Positions 25,804-33,985 are shown, counted from the stretch's first letter. The stretch: DNA of 64,000 bases from Flavobacterium hankyongi (GCF_036840915.1 NZ_CP085725.1:3401872-3465871); one strand, 5' to 3'. Notes: generated from the sequence alone by a model not told the origin. Program-made: numbers and translations.

Positions 25804-27264
25804 TTAAGAATATTTTTCGATTAGTTGAGCTACTAATTTTCCAGAAATTAATGCTGGAGGTACACCAGGCCCTGGAACTGTTAATTGTCCTGTAAAGTAT
25901 AAGCCTTTTACTTTTTTGCTTCGTAATTTAGGGCGAAGAAAAGCCGTTTGTAAAAGTGTATTGGCCATACCATATGCATTTCCCTTGTAGGAGTTATATT
26001 CTTTTATAAAATCATTTACACAAAATGATTCTTTAAATACTATGCTTGATTTTATTTCTTGTTGAGTTAGTTTTTCTAATCGCGTTATTATTTTGTCAAA
26101 ATAGAGTTCTCTTAATTCTGGAGTGTCATTAAGGCCTGGTGCTAATGGAATTAAAAAGATACCTGCTTCTTTTCCTTCTGGTGCCGAATTGCTATCGGTT
26201 TTTGAGGGAAAACTTGCATAAAATAACGGATCTTCAGGCCATTTTGGATTGTCATATATATCTTGAGCATGAATATCAAAATCTACATCAAAAAATAATG
26301 AATGATGCTCTACATTTTTTATTTTTTTATCAAAACCTACATAAAATAGGAGTGATGAAGGAGCAAAGGTTTTTTTATCCCAATACTTTTCAGAATATGC
26401 TCTGTGTTTCGTGTCTAATAAAGTTTCTGAATGATGATAATCTGCACCAGACAAAACAATATCAGCCTCAACTATATTTCCGTTCACGATTATGGCTGAT
26501 GCTTTACCATTTTCAACTTCAATTTTTTCAACATTCGCTTTTGTCTTAATTTTTACCCCAAGTTCTTTTGCTAATTCTTCCATAGCTAGAATTACACTAT
26601 ACATTCCATTTTTTGGATGAAAAGTACCAAGACCAAAATCGGCGTAATTCATGAAACTGTAAAAAGATGGTGTGTTAGAGGGTTTAGCACCAAGAAATAA
26701 AACAGGAAATTCAAGAATCTGAATTAGTCTTTTGTTTTTGAATTTGCTTCTAACATCTTTTGAAATAGTACTAAAAAATTGGTTGACTTTTTTAGCAGTT
26801 TCTAGTGTTACTAATTCTAAAGCTGATTCTCCTGGACGATAGACTAATTCTTTAATGGCAATTTCATAATTGCTTTTAGCTTCTTTTATGAAACTTTCTA
26901 ATTTTGTACTACTTTCAGGCTCAATTGTTTCGAAAGTTTGTTTAATGTCATCTAAATTATCTGCAATGGTTATGTAGTCATTTATTCCAAAATAAACCTG
27001 ATAGGCAGGTGACAACTTAATCAATTCGTAATAATCAGATGGTTTTTTGTTGAAATCATTGAAAAAACGCTCGAAAACATCAGGCATCCAATACCAAGTT
27101 GGACCAATATCAAAAGTAAATCCTTCTTTTTTGAATTGTCTGGCTCTACCGCCAATGGTTTCATTTTTTTCATAAATAGTTACTTCGTAACCTGTTTTTG
27201 CCAAATAGCAAGCGCTAGCTAACGAAGAAAACCCTGAACCTATAATTGCAATACTTTTTTTCAT
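25804..27264 (-). CDS. crtI: Phytoene desaturase CrtI
   Basis: A 486-residue flavoprotein that converts phytoene to lycopene in several steps. The FAD-binding N-terminus is I-G-S-G-F-S-S-L-A-S-A at residues 6-16, followed by Y-E-K-N-E-T-I-G-G-R-A-R. The C-terminal signature G-L-Y-F-T-G-Q-L-T-V-P-G-P-G-V-P is present. I use the start at 27264 (M-K-K-S-I-A-I-I-G); the longer frame would run through promoter DNA. The start codon touches a 15-base dyad that overlaps a TACTTTTG element, which suggests tight control, probably by the adjacent MerR-type regulator. Confidence 0.95.
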   Translation of the reverse strand: MKKSIAIIGSGFSSLASACYLAKTGYEVTIYEKNETIGGRARQFKKEGFTFDIGPTWYWMPDVFERFFNDFNKKPSDYYELIKLSPAYQVYFGINDYITIADNLDDIKQTFETIEPESSTKLESFIKEAKSNYEIAIKELVYRPGESALELVTLETAKKVNQFFSTISKDVRSKFKNKRLIQILEFPVLFLGAKPSNTPSFYSFMNYADFGLGTFHPKNGMYSVILAMEELAKELGVKIKTKANVEKIEVENGKASAIIVNGNIVEADIVLSGADYHHSETLLDTKHRAYSEKYWDKKTFAPSSLLFYVGFDKKIKNVEHHSLFFDVDFDIHAQDIYDNPKWPEDPLFYASFPSKTDSNSAPEGKEAGIFLIPLAPGLNDTPELRELYFDKIITRLEKLTQQEIKSSIVFKESFCVNDFIKEYNSYKGNAYGMANTLLQTAFLRPKLRSKKVKGLYFTGQLTVPGPGVPPALISGKLVAQLIEKYS

Positions 27265-27278
27265 TTTGTTCAACAAAA
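27264..27278. promoter_or_regulatory. Candidate regulator dyad at the crtI start
   Basis: A perfect 15-base inverted repeat, TTTTGTTCAACAAAA, with core TTGTTNAACAA. Read on the minus strand it begins in the TTTG of a TACTTTTG -7 element (27274-27281). A second -7 element, TAATTTTG, lies at 27295-27302 beside a weaker GTTAAAC core (27289-27295). The same core recurs at the regulator's own promoter. Confidence 0.6.
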
Positions 27279-27316
27279 GTAATATAAAGTTAAACAAAAT
27301 TATCTTTAAACAATTC

Positions 27317-28216
27317 TTAAATTTCTGTTAAGACTTCAGGAGTGTTTCTAAATATCTTTATTAATGAATTTAATTTTGAATCATCAATATAGTTTGTTAA
27401 TCTACCTACAATCCATAATTCAGAATTACCTAGTGATAATATTTTGTCATTAAATTCTTTTATATAATTATTGATATTATCCTTGTCTGGCTCTACAGTT
27501 GTATAGGTCAAATAGCAAATATTTTCAAAATAATTTGGCATACTTTCTAGATCCTCTAACGGAATACTTTCAGATAAATATATGGTTTTATAGCCATTAT
27601 AGACTAATTCGTAGTTTAAATATAAAAGACCTAGTTCGTGAATTTCATTTTCAGGTAAGAAAAGTACAAATACTTTATCATTTTTAGTGGGGTTTGAGTT
27701 TTGAAGTATTTCTGTGTTAACAAGGATTTTTTGTTTAATCAAATGGCTAATGAAGTGTTCGTGTGCAGGTGATATGGTTTCTGTTTGCCATAAAAGTCCA
27801 ATCTCTTCCATTAAAGGGATAAAAACTTCAACAAACACATCTTTAAAAGTCTTTTTGGATAGTAATTCGTTGTAGGTCGTTGTAAAAAGTGTCTGATCAA
27901 AGTTCATCATTGCCAATTTAAATGCATTTAAGGCGTGGTTTCTTGCATTTTTTTCGGTTATTATTTTTTTGACTAATTCAGATATTTCTTTACTATTGTT
28001 TTTGGATATTTTAGATATTTTATAGCCATGATTGTGAAGTAAAGTGATGTTTAACAACTTTTGTAAATTGTTGCTATCATACACTCTTATGTTGGTGTCA
28101 GTTCGCATTGGTTCTAAAACATTATATCTTTTTTCCCAAATACGTATTGTGTGTGCTTTAATTCCAGAAAGGTTTTCAAGATCCTTAATACTGAAAACAG
28201 ACTTTATATTGTTCAT
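27317..28216 (-). CDS. CarH/LitR-like B12-binding MerR regulator
   Basis: A 299-residue regulator with a MerR DNA-binding domain (residues about 6-75: I-K-D-L-E-N-L-S-G-I-K, then H-T-I-R-I-W-E-K-R-Y) and a cobalamin-binding module. It carries the CarH hallmark W-x9-E-H (Trp143, Glu153, His154) in the four-helix cap, and E-x-H-x-x-G (Glu191 to Gly196) in the B12 fold, where His193 would bind cobalt from below. In CarH, adenosylcobalamin makes a DNA-binding tetramer in the dark and light breaks it, opening carotenoid genes. Here it sits between crtI and crtY. The C-terminal Gly-Gly motif of B12 domains is weak. Light sensing is inferred, not shown. Confidence 0.88.
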   Translation of the reverse strand: MNNIKSVFSIKDLENLSGIKAHTIRIWEKRYNVLEPMRTDTNIRVYDSNNLQKLLNITLLHNHGYKISKISKNNSKEISELVKKIITEKNARNHALNAFKLAMMNFDQTLFTTTYNELLSKKTFKDVFVEVFIPLMEEIGLLWQTETISPAHEHFISHLIKQKILVNTEILQNSNPTKNDKVFVLFLPENEIHELGLLYLNYELVYNGYKTIYLSESIPLEDLESMPNYFENICYLTYTTVEPDKDNINNYIKEFNDKILSLGNSELWIVGRLTNYIDDSKLNSLIKIFRNTPEVLTEI

Positions 28217-28227
28217 TATTTTTACTT

Positions 28228-28242
28228 ATTTGTTAAACAAAT
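28228..28242. promoter_or_regulatory. Candidate regulator dyad at the MerR promoter
   Basis: A perfect 15-base inverted repeat, ATTTGTTAAACAAAT, 12 bases before the regulator start. It overlaps the minus-strand -7 element TAAATTTG at 28238-28245, so a protein bound here would block the regulator's own promoter (autorepression). Core TTGTTNAACAA as at crtI. Confidence 0.65.
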
Positions 28243-28268
28243 TTAATAAAATAATGATTTAGAATGTT

Positions 28269-28276
28269 TATTTTTG
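28269..28276 (+). promoter_or_regulatory. -7 promoter element for crtY
   Basis: TATTTTTG, an exact consensus match 16 bases before the crtY ATG. It continues as TTAAAATC, giving one half of the TTTGTTNAACAAA dyad seen at the other two carotenoid promoters. Confidence 0.6.
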
Positions 28277-28292
28277 TTAAAATCATTAATAG

Positions 28293-29429
28293 ATGAAGTA
28301 CGATTTTATATTTTCTGGATTAGGTTTGGCAGCTATGATGACAATCATTAAAATGGCAGAAGAAGGTATTTTAGAAAATAAAAATGTATTAGTGATTGAG
28401 CCCGACGATAAGAATATAAATGACAGAACCTGGTGTTTTTGGGAAGAAGGGAAAGGCAAATGGGATGAAATTTTAAAACATAAATGGGATAAAGCTTTTT
28501 TTATAAATCAATCAGTAAAAATAGATTGCTTGAATGGTTTGTCATATAAGATGATAGAATCAAAAAGTTTCTACAATTATTATAAAGAAATTACAAAAGA
28601 CTACAACATAAAGTGGATAAAAGAAAAGTTTGTTTCTTTTGCCGAAGATAAAGATTCTGTAATTGTAGAAACTAAAGAAACTAATTATGTAGGTTCATAT
28701 CTTTTCAATTCTGTTTTTGATTATAATGAATTAAAAAACCAAGAAAAGTTTCCTTTGTTACAGCAGCATTTTGTGGGTTGGTTTATAAGGAGTGAGAAAA
28801 AGTGTTTTAATCCTGCGGAAGCACTTTTTATGGATTTTTCTGTACCTCAAAGAGGGAATACGCGGTTTATGTATGTGTTACCGGTATCCGAAAAAGAAGC
28901 ACTAATAGAATATACACTTTTCTCGTCAGAAGTATTAGGTTCTGATGAATATGAATCTGAAATAAAAACTTATTTAGAGAATTTTGGAATAGAAACATTT
29001 GAAATAATTTCTAAAGAAAAAGGTAATATACCGATGACAGCTTATCCTTTTTGGAAAAACAACACAAAAAAAATTCTAAACATTGGTACAGTTGGTGGAT
29101 GGACAAAAGCGAGTTCTGGATTTACATTTTCAAATACTGATAGAGAAAGTAAAAAAGTTGTCGAATTTTTTAATGAAAAGAGTATTGATTTCAGGGAGTT
29201 CAAAAAATCTAACAGGTTTACTTTTTATGATGATTTATTTGTAGATGTGCTTTACAGAAAAAATTTCTTAGGTAAGCAAATTTTCTCTTCAATGTTTACC
29301 ACATCTAATCCTAACTTAATTTTGAAGTTTTTGGATGAAAAAACATCTATCTTAGAAGATTTTCGAGTGATTTTAAGTTGTCCTAAAAAGGAGTTTATAA
29401 AATCTTTTTTTCGAAGAATTTTTAAATAA
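28293..29429 (+). CDS. crtY: Lycopene beta-cyclase CrtY
   Basis: A 378-residue flavoprotein that closes both ends of lycopene to give beta-carotene. The N-terminal nucleotide-binding segment is F-S-G-L-G-L-A-A at residues 7-14, followed by D-D-K-N-I-N-D-R-T-W-C-F-W near residue 40, which is diagnostic for bacterial CrtY. The active-site acid region A-L-I-E-Y-T-L-F and the later G-T-V-G-G-W-T-K-A-S-S-G-F-T-F are also in place. It is divergent from the regulator gene and has its own promoter. Coordinated expression with crtI-crtB-crtZ is expected. Confidence 0.93.
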   Translation: MKYDFIFSGLGLAAMMTIIKMAEEGILENKNVLVIEPDDKNINDRTWCFWEEGKGKWDEILKHKWDKAFFINQSVKIDCLNGLSYKMIESKSFYNYYKEITKDYNIKWIKEKFVSFAEDKDSVIVETKETNYVGSYLFNSVFDYNELKNQEKFPLLQQHFVGWFIRSEKKCFNPAEALFMDFSVPQRGNTRFMYVLPVSEKEALIEYTLFSSEVLGSDEYESEIKTYLENFGIETFEIISKEKGNIPMTAYPFWKNNTKKILNIGTVGGWTKASSGFTFSNTDRESKKVVEFFNEKSIDFREFKKSNRFTFYDDLFVDVLYRKNFLGKQIFSSMFTTSNPNLILKFLDEKTSILEDFRVILSCPKKEFIKSFFRRIFK

Positions 29430-29451
29430 AAATCCGCAACTAGCGGATTTT
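29429..29451. terminator. Bidirectional terminator between crtY and tRNA-Leu
   Basis: AAAATCCGC / GCGGATTTT with a five-base loop and T's on either side. Confidence 0.75.
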
Positions 29452-29452
29452 G

Positions 29453-29534
29453 TGACCATGATGGGACTCGAACCCATACGCCTTGCAGCACCACCCCCTC
29501 AAGATGGCGAGTCTACCAATTCCTCCACATGGCC
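29453..29534 (-). tRNA. tRNA-Leu (anticodon GAG)
   Basis: An 82-base class II tRNA. Acceptor GGCCATG pairs with CATGGTC; the anticodon stem CCATC/GGTGG encloses the loop TTGAGGG, giving GAG, which reads CUC and CUU. The T-arm contains GTTCGAGTC. The extra arm is short (GTGCTGCAAGGC region) as in Leu tRNAs. The terminal CCA is not encoded. Confidence 0.93.
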
Positions 29535-29542
29535 AGAAACAA

Positions 29543-29571
29543 AAAAAGTCAAACATTATGTTTGACTTTTT
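29543..29571. terminator. Hairpin between tRNA-Lys and tRNA-Leu
   Basis: A perfect 12-base inverted repeat, AAAAAGTCAAAC / GTTTGACTTTTT, with a five-base loop. It would end transcription after the two Lys tRNAs or act as a processing site within the tRNA transcript. Confidence 0.7.
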
Positions 29572-29572
29572 G

Positions 29573-29645
29573 TGACCCCGCTGGGGCTCGAACCCAGGAC
29601 CCCATCATTAAAAGTGATGTGCTCTACCAACTGAGCTACGGAGTC
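29573..29645 (-). tRNA. tRNA-Lys (anticodon TTT), copy 1
   Basis: A 73-base tRNA with acceptor GACTCCG/CGGGGTC, anticodon stem CATCA/TGATG and loop CTTTTAA, giving TTT. The T-arm GTTCGAGCC is normal. It is identical in sequence to the copy at 29679-29751. Confidence 0.95.
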
Positions 29646-29678
29646 TAAGCTTTCAAGAAATTAATTCGGTCAAATTTG

Positions 29679-29751
29679 TGACCCCGCTGGGGCTCGAACC
29701 CAGGACCCCATCATTAAAAGTGATGTGCTCTACCAACTGAGCTACGGAGTC
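29679..29751 (-). tRNA. tRNA-Lys (anticodon TTT), copy 2
   Basis: Identical 73-base copy of the neighbouring tRNA-Lys, 33 bases away. It is the first gene of the minus-strand tRNA transcript, behind a full promoter at 29776-29806. Confidence 0.95.
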
Positions 29752-29775
29752 TAAATCATTTCCTGATTGCGGGTG

Positions 29776-29806
29776 CAAATATAATACCTTATTTTTAACA
29801 TTTCAA
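29776..29806 (-). promoter_or_regulatory. Promoter of the tRNA-Lys/Lys/Leu cluster
   Basis: Minus strand: TTG (29806-29804), 20 bases, then TATATTTG (29783-29776). Both elements match the flavobacterial consensus at good spacing, about 24 bases before the first tRNA. Confidence 0.7.
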
Positions 29807-29878
29807 ACTAAATTAATGATAAATTTGAGTTTTTTTAAAAATTGTTTTCAAAGTGTTTATTTATAGGCTTTTATATTT

Positions 29879-30394
29879 ATGAGGAAAATTGTTTTAATAG
29901 GTTACATGGGATCAGGGAAGTCCAAAACAGGTGAAATTTTAGCTAAAAACTTAGGACTACCGTTTTATGATTTAGATTTTTTGATTGAAAATGAGATGAA
30001 AAAATCGGTTGGAGAGATATTTTCTGAGGAAGGTGAAGTGTTTTTTAGAAAAAAAGAGCACGAAGTTTTTAAGAGAATTATCGAAAGTGATGAATCATAT
30101 GTTTTAAGTACGGGAGGAGGTACGCCTTGTTATGCAAACAATCATTTGTTTTTAGCAAATGATGATGTGTTTTCGGTATATTTAAAAACAAGTATTCCTG
30201 TGCTCGTTTCAAGATTGAAAAATGAAATAGCAAAAAGACCTCTGCTGCAAAGTTTAAAGGATGAAGAAACATTTGAATTTATAGCAAAACATCTTTTTGA
30301 TAGAAGCTATTTTTATAATCAATGCAAATACACAGTTGTGACTGATGAAAAATCACCTGAAGAAATTGTTTCTGAAATTCAAAAACTATTCTAG
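29879..30394 (+). CDS. aroK: Shikimate kinase AroK
   Basis: A 171-residue kinase of aromatic amino-acid synthesis: shikimate plus ATP gives shikimate 3-phosphate. The P-loop G-Y-M-G-S-G-K-S-K is at residues 8-16. The substrate site shows D-L-D-F-L-I-E near residue 32, F-F-R-K-K-E-H-E near 58, and S-T-G-G-G-T-P-C. The lid region has A-K-R-P-L-L. The start is fixed because the P-loop begins so close to the Met. It ends with a 9-base overlap of the convergent phosphoribosyltransferase gene. Confidence 0.95.
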   Translation: MRKIVLIGYMGSGKSKTGEILAKNLGLPFYDLDFLIENEMKKSVGEIFSEEGEVFFRKKEHEVFKRIIESDESYVLSTGGGTPCYANNHLFLANDDVFSVYLKTSIPVLVSRLKNEIAKRPLLQSLKDEETFEFIAKHLFDRSYFYNQCKYTVVTDEKSPEEIVSEIQKLF

Positions 30395-30883
30395 GTAAGC
30401 ATAATCGTTATTCTCTTCAAAAACGACCTGAACATGTTCTAAAATAGAAGTTGATAGTGAAATTCCTTTAAAATCAGCTTTTACGGGGTATTTTTTGTGG
30501 TTACGATCGACAAGTACAGCGGTTTTAAATTTGTTTAAAGGAACGTCAAGAAAATGTTTGACACCATATATTAATGTAGTTCCTGAATTAAGTACATCAT
30601 CAACAAGAACTAGACCTTTGTTTTCGTAAAGAGATTTATCAATCGAAGTTGTTATGGTAGAGTTTGGATTTTTTTTATCAATCATTACTTCGCACAAAGT
30701 AACTTTTAAAGGAGAGATGCTTTTTAAAACATTTGAAAGTTTTTGTGCAAAAACACTTCCATTGCCATGAATTCCTGCAATTATGATTTCCTCATCATTA
30801 ATGAAAGTTTCATAAATTTGATAGGCTATTCGTTTAATTTTAAATTCAATTTCCTGATGATTTAGTATAATATTCTGAGTCAT
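30386..30883 (-). CDS. PyrR-like phosphoribosyltransferase
   Basis: A 165-residue type I phosphoribosyltransferase. The PRPP-binding motif is V-L-V-D-D-V-L-N-S-G-T-T near residue 95, followed by A-V-L-V-D-R-N-H-K-K-Y-P-V-K-A-D-F, a phrase shared with PyrR and related uracil phosphoribosyltransferases. Whether it regulates pyrimidine genes by RNA binding or simply salvages a base cannot be told. It is third in a unit after the S4 and methyltransferase genes, 3 bases after the latter. Confidence 0.85.
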   Translation of the reverse strand: MTQNIILNHQEIEFKIKRIAYQIYETFINDEEIIIAGIHGNGSVFAQKLSNVLKSISPLKVTLCEVMIDKKNPNSTITTSIDKSLYENKGLVLVDDVLNSGTTLIYGVKHFLDVPLNKFKTAVLVDRNHKKYPVKADFKGISLSTSILEHVQVVFEENNDYAYLE

Positions 30884-30886
30884 GGG

Positions 30887-31468
30887 TTATTTTTTTGTAA
30901 AGATAAAAAAGAGTTCGTTTCCTAGTCTGGGTTTTATAGAATTATGAGCGGTTTCTAATGTCTTTATTTCAAATAAATCTGAAAATAAGTTTATGTATTC
31001 TTCTTTACTTCCTCCAAATGGAGGTCCTGATTCGGTTAGAGGAAATTGAAACAGTAAGCCAACTAATTTACCTTTGTTTTGAAGTAGAGAATACATTTTT
31101 GTTACATAGTCTTTCCTTAAAATAGGATCTAATGCACAAAAGAAAGTTTGTTCAATAATTAGATCATATTTTTCTTGATGTTCAAAAAAATCTTGTTTTA
31201 GTATATTTCCGTGAAAAGCTTCTGATGTTTCTTTTTTAAGATTCTCAATAGGACTTTCAGCATAGTCTAAAACAAAAACATTTTTAAATCCATTATCTAT
31301 TAAGTACTTAAATTCATGGCTATTGCCACAGCCAGGGATCAATATTTTAATATTTTTATCCTTGATTTGGTTAAAATACTCCTTTAATGGTGTTGTTATT
31401 TTTCCACTATCCCAAGGGATATCGTTTTGGTTATATCGATTTTCCCAATAATTACTATTCAATTTCAT
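30887..31468 (-). CDS. TPMT-family SAM-dependent methyltransferase
   Basis: A 193-residue class I methyltransferase. Y-W-E-N-R-Y-N-Q-N-D-I-P-W-D-S-G near the start is typical of the thiopurine/thiol methyltransferase group, and SAM motif I is I-L-I-P-G-C-G-N-S-H-E. The acidic motif II is F-V-L-D-Y-A-E-S-P. I choose the start at 31468 (M-K-L-N-S-N-Y-W), which leaves a 14-base overlap with the S4 gene; the longer frame from 31498 adds ten residues without family character. Members methylate thiols, halides or tellurite; the substrate here is unknown. Confidence 0.85.
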   Translation of the reverse strand: MKLNSNYWENRYNQNDIPWDSGKITTPLKEYFNQIKDKNIKILIPGCGNSHEFKYLIDNGFKNVFVLDYAESPIENLKKETSEAFHGNILKQDFFEHQEKYDLIIEQTFFCALDPILRKDYVTKMYSLLQNKGKLVGLLFQFPLTESGPPFGGSKEEYINLFSDLFEIKTLETAHNSIKPRLGNELFFIFTKK

Positions 31469-31850
31469 TGTCCCAATCGTTATCAGTTTCAAATTCAAAT
31501 TCGTCTAAGTCACGACGATCTTTTTTAGTAGGTCTTCCAACTCCAGTTTTTCTATAATGTTCTTTGGATAACTTAAGCATCTCTAAATGCGCAAAAGCTT
31601 CAGGAGGTGTTTGATCTATTCTGTATAGATCGACTAGTTTAGCGCCAACACGATTGTCAGGAATAGCTAGTACTTTTATTATATATGTGATTTGATCTTT
31701 TCTGAAAGTGATTTTGTCTCCAGGTAAAATATCTTTTGAAGGCTTAACAATATTGTCATTAACCGTTACATGGTTTTTTTTGCATGCTTCGGTGGCCATA
31801 TTTCTCGTTTTGTAATAACGAATACACCACAAGTACTTATCTATGCGCAT
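31455..31850 (-). CDS. S4-domain RNA-binding protein, Hsp15-like
   Basis: A 131-residue protein starting at once with an S4 domain: M-R-I-D-K-Y-L-W-C-I-R-Y-Y-K-T-R, then A-C-K-K-N-H-V-T-V-N and D-K-I-T-F-R. The basic tail G-V-G-R-P-T-K-K-D-R-R-D-L and length match Hsp15, which binds stalled 50S subunits carrying peptidyl-tRNA. A TATTTTTG element lies upstream at 31882-31889. It leads the three-gene unit ending in the phosphoribosyltransferase. Confidence 0.88.
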   Translation of the reverse strand: MRIDKYLWCIRYYKTRNMATEACKKNHVTVNDNIVKPSKDILPGDKITFRKDQITYIIKVLAIPDNRVGAKLVDLYRIDQTPPEAFAHLEMLKLSKEHYRKTGVGRPTKKDRRDLDEFEFETDNDWDNEIE

Positions 31851-31881
31851 AAATTTTAAAAAACTAAGTTAAAATTTAAAG

Positions 31882-31889
31882 CAAAAATA
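31882..31889 (-). promoter_or_regulatory. -7 promoter element for the S4 gene
   Basis: Minus strand TATTTTTG, exact consensus, 31 bases before the start codon. Confidence 0.5.
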
Positions 31890-31928
31890 AATCAAAATTG
31901 TATCTTGCGCACTTAAATTTATTGAATA

Positions 31929-32966
31929 ATGAATAGAATTTTAAAGACTTCTTTGGTATTATTGTCTTGTCTTGTTTTTATCGAATGCAAAAAAGAGGAT
32001 GTTCCAGAACCATTACCGATGGTGCCATATGCTGAGCAGTATCCTTATGATATTGCAGATATTGAAAAGTTTATGGAGAAGCATTACATGGAAGTGGATG
32101 CAAATCAAAATGTTACCTTCTTTGAAATACCAGTAGATAATACTGCTGGTGTTCAGTCTATTGCTGATCAAACTGAATATCCTATTGAGTACAAAATGGT
32201 AAACAGCAATGGAGTAGATTATAAGGTTTATTATATCAATATTACTAAAAAGTCGGGTTCGCCTTATGATCCAAATTATTATGGTGAAAATTTAAGCCCA
32301 ACAAGAGTTGACGAGGTGTTTGTAACTTATAAAGGAACTTTAGCAAGGAAAATTTATGATGATGATGATTCTAATAATAAAGTTGTTACTTTTGATGAAA
32401 TAGCGAGCCCTCAATGGTTCCCATTGGATGGTGTTGTACAAGGTTGGGGAGAAATTTTTACAAAATTCAAGAGTGGAACTTTTGTTTCAAATAATCCTGA
32501 CGGAACGGTTTCTTTTAAGGATTATGGAGCTGGTATTATGTTTTTGCCTTCAGGATTAGCGTATTATAGTGGTTTTAGAGGTTTAATTCCTAGTTATGCA
32601 CCTTTGATTTTTAATTTTAAATTGATGCAGACAAAATTTGCTGATCATGATGGAGATGGGATTCTTTCTAAAGATGAAGATTTAAACGGTAATGGAATTT
32701 ATACTGACGATGATACTGATGGAGATGGACGTCAAAATTATTTGGATAAAGATGATGATGGTGATAATGTTCTAACTAAAGTTGAAACATCATATGTGAA
32801 TCCTGCTGATCCAGATAAAATAGTAAGATATTATCCTTATAATGGAGCAGCTGTAGATGACTTGTCAACTCCTTATGTTGATGAGACAAAAGGTATTCCT
32901 AGCTGTTCAGGTGATTTCATAACATCAACACGTCTAAGAAAATATTTAGATAAGAATTGTCAATAA
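31929..32966 (+). CDS. FKBP-like lipoprotein with calcium-type Asp loops
   Basis: A 345-residue lipoprotein: signal ending F-I-E-C (Cys at residue 18). Residues about 120-235 resemble an FKBP peptidyl-prolyl isomerase: V-F-V-T-Y-K-G-T-L, then F-P-L-D-G-V-V-Q-G-W, G-I-M-F-L-P-S-G-L-A-Y-Y and L-I-F-N-F-K-L. Then comes an Asp-rich segment (about 238-285) with repeated D-x-D-G-D-G loops, as in thrombospondin type 3 or EF-hand-like calcium sites. It probably aids folding of exported proteins and may bind calcium. A terminator follows. Confidence 0.85.
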   Translation: MNRILKTSLVLLSCLVFIECKKEDVPEPLPMVPYAEQYPYDIADIEKFMEKHYMEVDANQNVTFFEIPVDNTAGVQSIADQTEYPIEYKMVNSNGVDYKVYYINITKKSGSPYDPNYYGENLSPTRVDEVFVTYKGTLARKIYDDDDSNNKVVTFDEIASPQWFPLDGVVQGWGEIFTKFKSGTFVSNNPDGTVSFKDYGAGIMFLPSGLAYYSGFRGLIPSYAPLIFNFKLMQTKFADHDGDGILSKDEDLNGNGIYTDDDTDGDGRQNYLDKDDDGDNVLTKVETSYVNPADPDKIVRYYPYNGAAVDDLSTPYVDETKGIPSCSGDFITSTRLRKYLDKNCQ

Positions 32967-32987
32967 TAGAATATGTATAAAATAAAA

Positions 32988-33010
32988 AAAACCGCTCATT
33001 GAGCGGTTTT
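32988..33010. terminator. Bidirectional terminator after the FKBP-like gene
   Basis: AAAACCGCTC / GAGCGGTTTT with a three-base loop and T-runs on both strands, between two convergent genes. Confidence 0.85.
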
Positions 33011-33027
33011 TTTTATTTTATTGAAAA

Positions 33028-33981
33028 TTATTTTCTCTTTATTACTTTTTCTACAGCTTGAACAATCGCTTGATTGTTTAATTTGTATTTCTCCATTAAT
33101 TGTTCTGGTGTTCCAGACTCTCCAAAACTATCATTAACAGCTACAAATTCTTGAGGAGTAGGAGCGTTTAATGCTAATAATCTCGAAACGCTTTCTCCAA
33201 GTCCACCTAAAATGTTATGCTCTTCTGCAGTAACTACACAACCAGTTTTTGCAACCGATTTTAAAATAGCTTCATCATCAAGAGGTTTGATAGTGTGGAT
33301 ATTGATTACTTCGGCAGAAATTCCTTTAGCTTCTAATGCTTCGGCTGCAATTAATGCTTCCCATACTAAGTGACCTGTTGCGATAATGGTCACATCAGTA
33401 CCTTCGTTTAGCATAATGGCTTTTCCAATTACAAAAGGTTCATCAGCAGGAGTAAAGTTAGGCACTACTGGACGACCAAAACGTAAATACGCTGGTCCGT
33501 GGTGATCTGCTAATGCAATTGTTGCAGCTTTAGTTTGATTATAATCACATGTGTTGATTACTGTCATTCCTGGTAACATTTTCATTAATCCAATATCTTC
33601 AAGGATTTGGTGAGTAGCACCATCCTCACCTAAAGTTAAGCCAGCATGAGATGCACAAATTTTTACGTTTTTGTCTGAATATGCTACAGATTGACGAATT
33701 TGGTCATACACACGACCTGTTGAAAAGTTAGCAAAAGTTCCTGTAAAAGGAATTTTACCCCCAATGGTTAAACCAGCAGCAATTCCAATCATGTTTGCTT
33801 CTGCAATTCCTATTTGAAAGAATCTTTCAGGGTGATTTTTTTTGAAATCGTCAAATTTTAATGAACCAATTAAATCAGCGCATAATGCTACAACATTTTC
33901 GTTTTTTTGACCTAATTCAGTCATTCCCGCTCCAAAACCTGAACGAGTATCTTTACTTCCTTGATTTGTATATTTTTTCAT
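33028..33981 (-). CDS. Transketolase, C-terminal subunit
   Basis: A 317-residue protein equal to the pyrimidine-binding and C-terminal domains of transketolase. It shows G-I-A-E-A-N-M-I-G-I-A-A-G near residue 56, the Glu that activates thiamine diphosphate, then F-S-T-G-R-V-Y-D-Q-I-R and the C-terminal I-K-P-L-D. With the upstream N-terminal subunit it forms the split type of transketolase found in many bacteria and archaea, shuttling two-carbon units in the pentose phosphate pathway. The gap between the two genes is 4 bases. Confidence 0.92.
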   Translation of the reverse strand: MKKYTNQGSKDTRSGFGAGMTELGQKNENVVALCADLIGSLKFDDFKKNHPERFFQIGIAEANMIGIAAGLTIGGKIPFTGTFANFSTGRVYDQIRQSVAYSDKNVKICASHAGLTLGEDGATHQILEDIGLMKMLPGMTVINTCDYNQTKAATIALADHHGPAYLRFGRPVVPNFTPADEPFVIGKAIMLNEGTDVTIIATGHLVWEALIAAEALEAKGISAEVINIHTIKPLDDEAILKSVAKTGCVVTAEEHNILGGLGESVSRLLALNAPTPQEFVAVNDSFGESGTPEQLMEKYKLNNQAIVQAVEKVIKRK

Positions 33982-33985
33982 AATC

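Noticed and set aside
29453..29751. An integration site at the tRNA cluster
   Set aside because: No integrase or truncated tRNA copy nearby; the two Lys tRNAs are full and identical, consistent with simple duplication.
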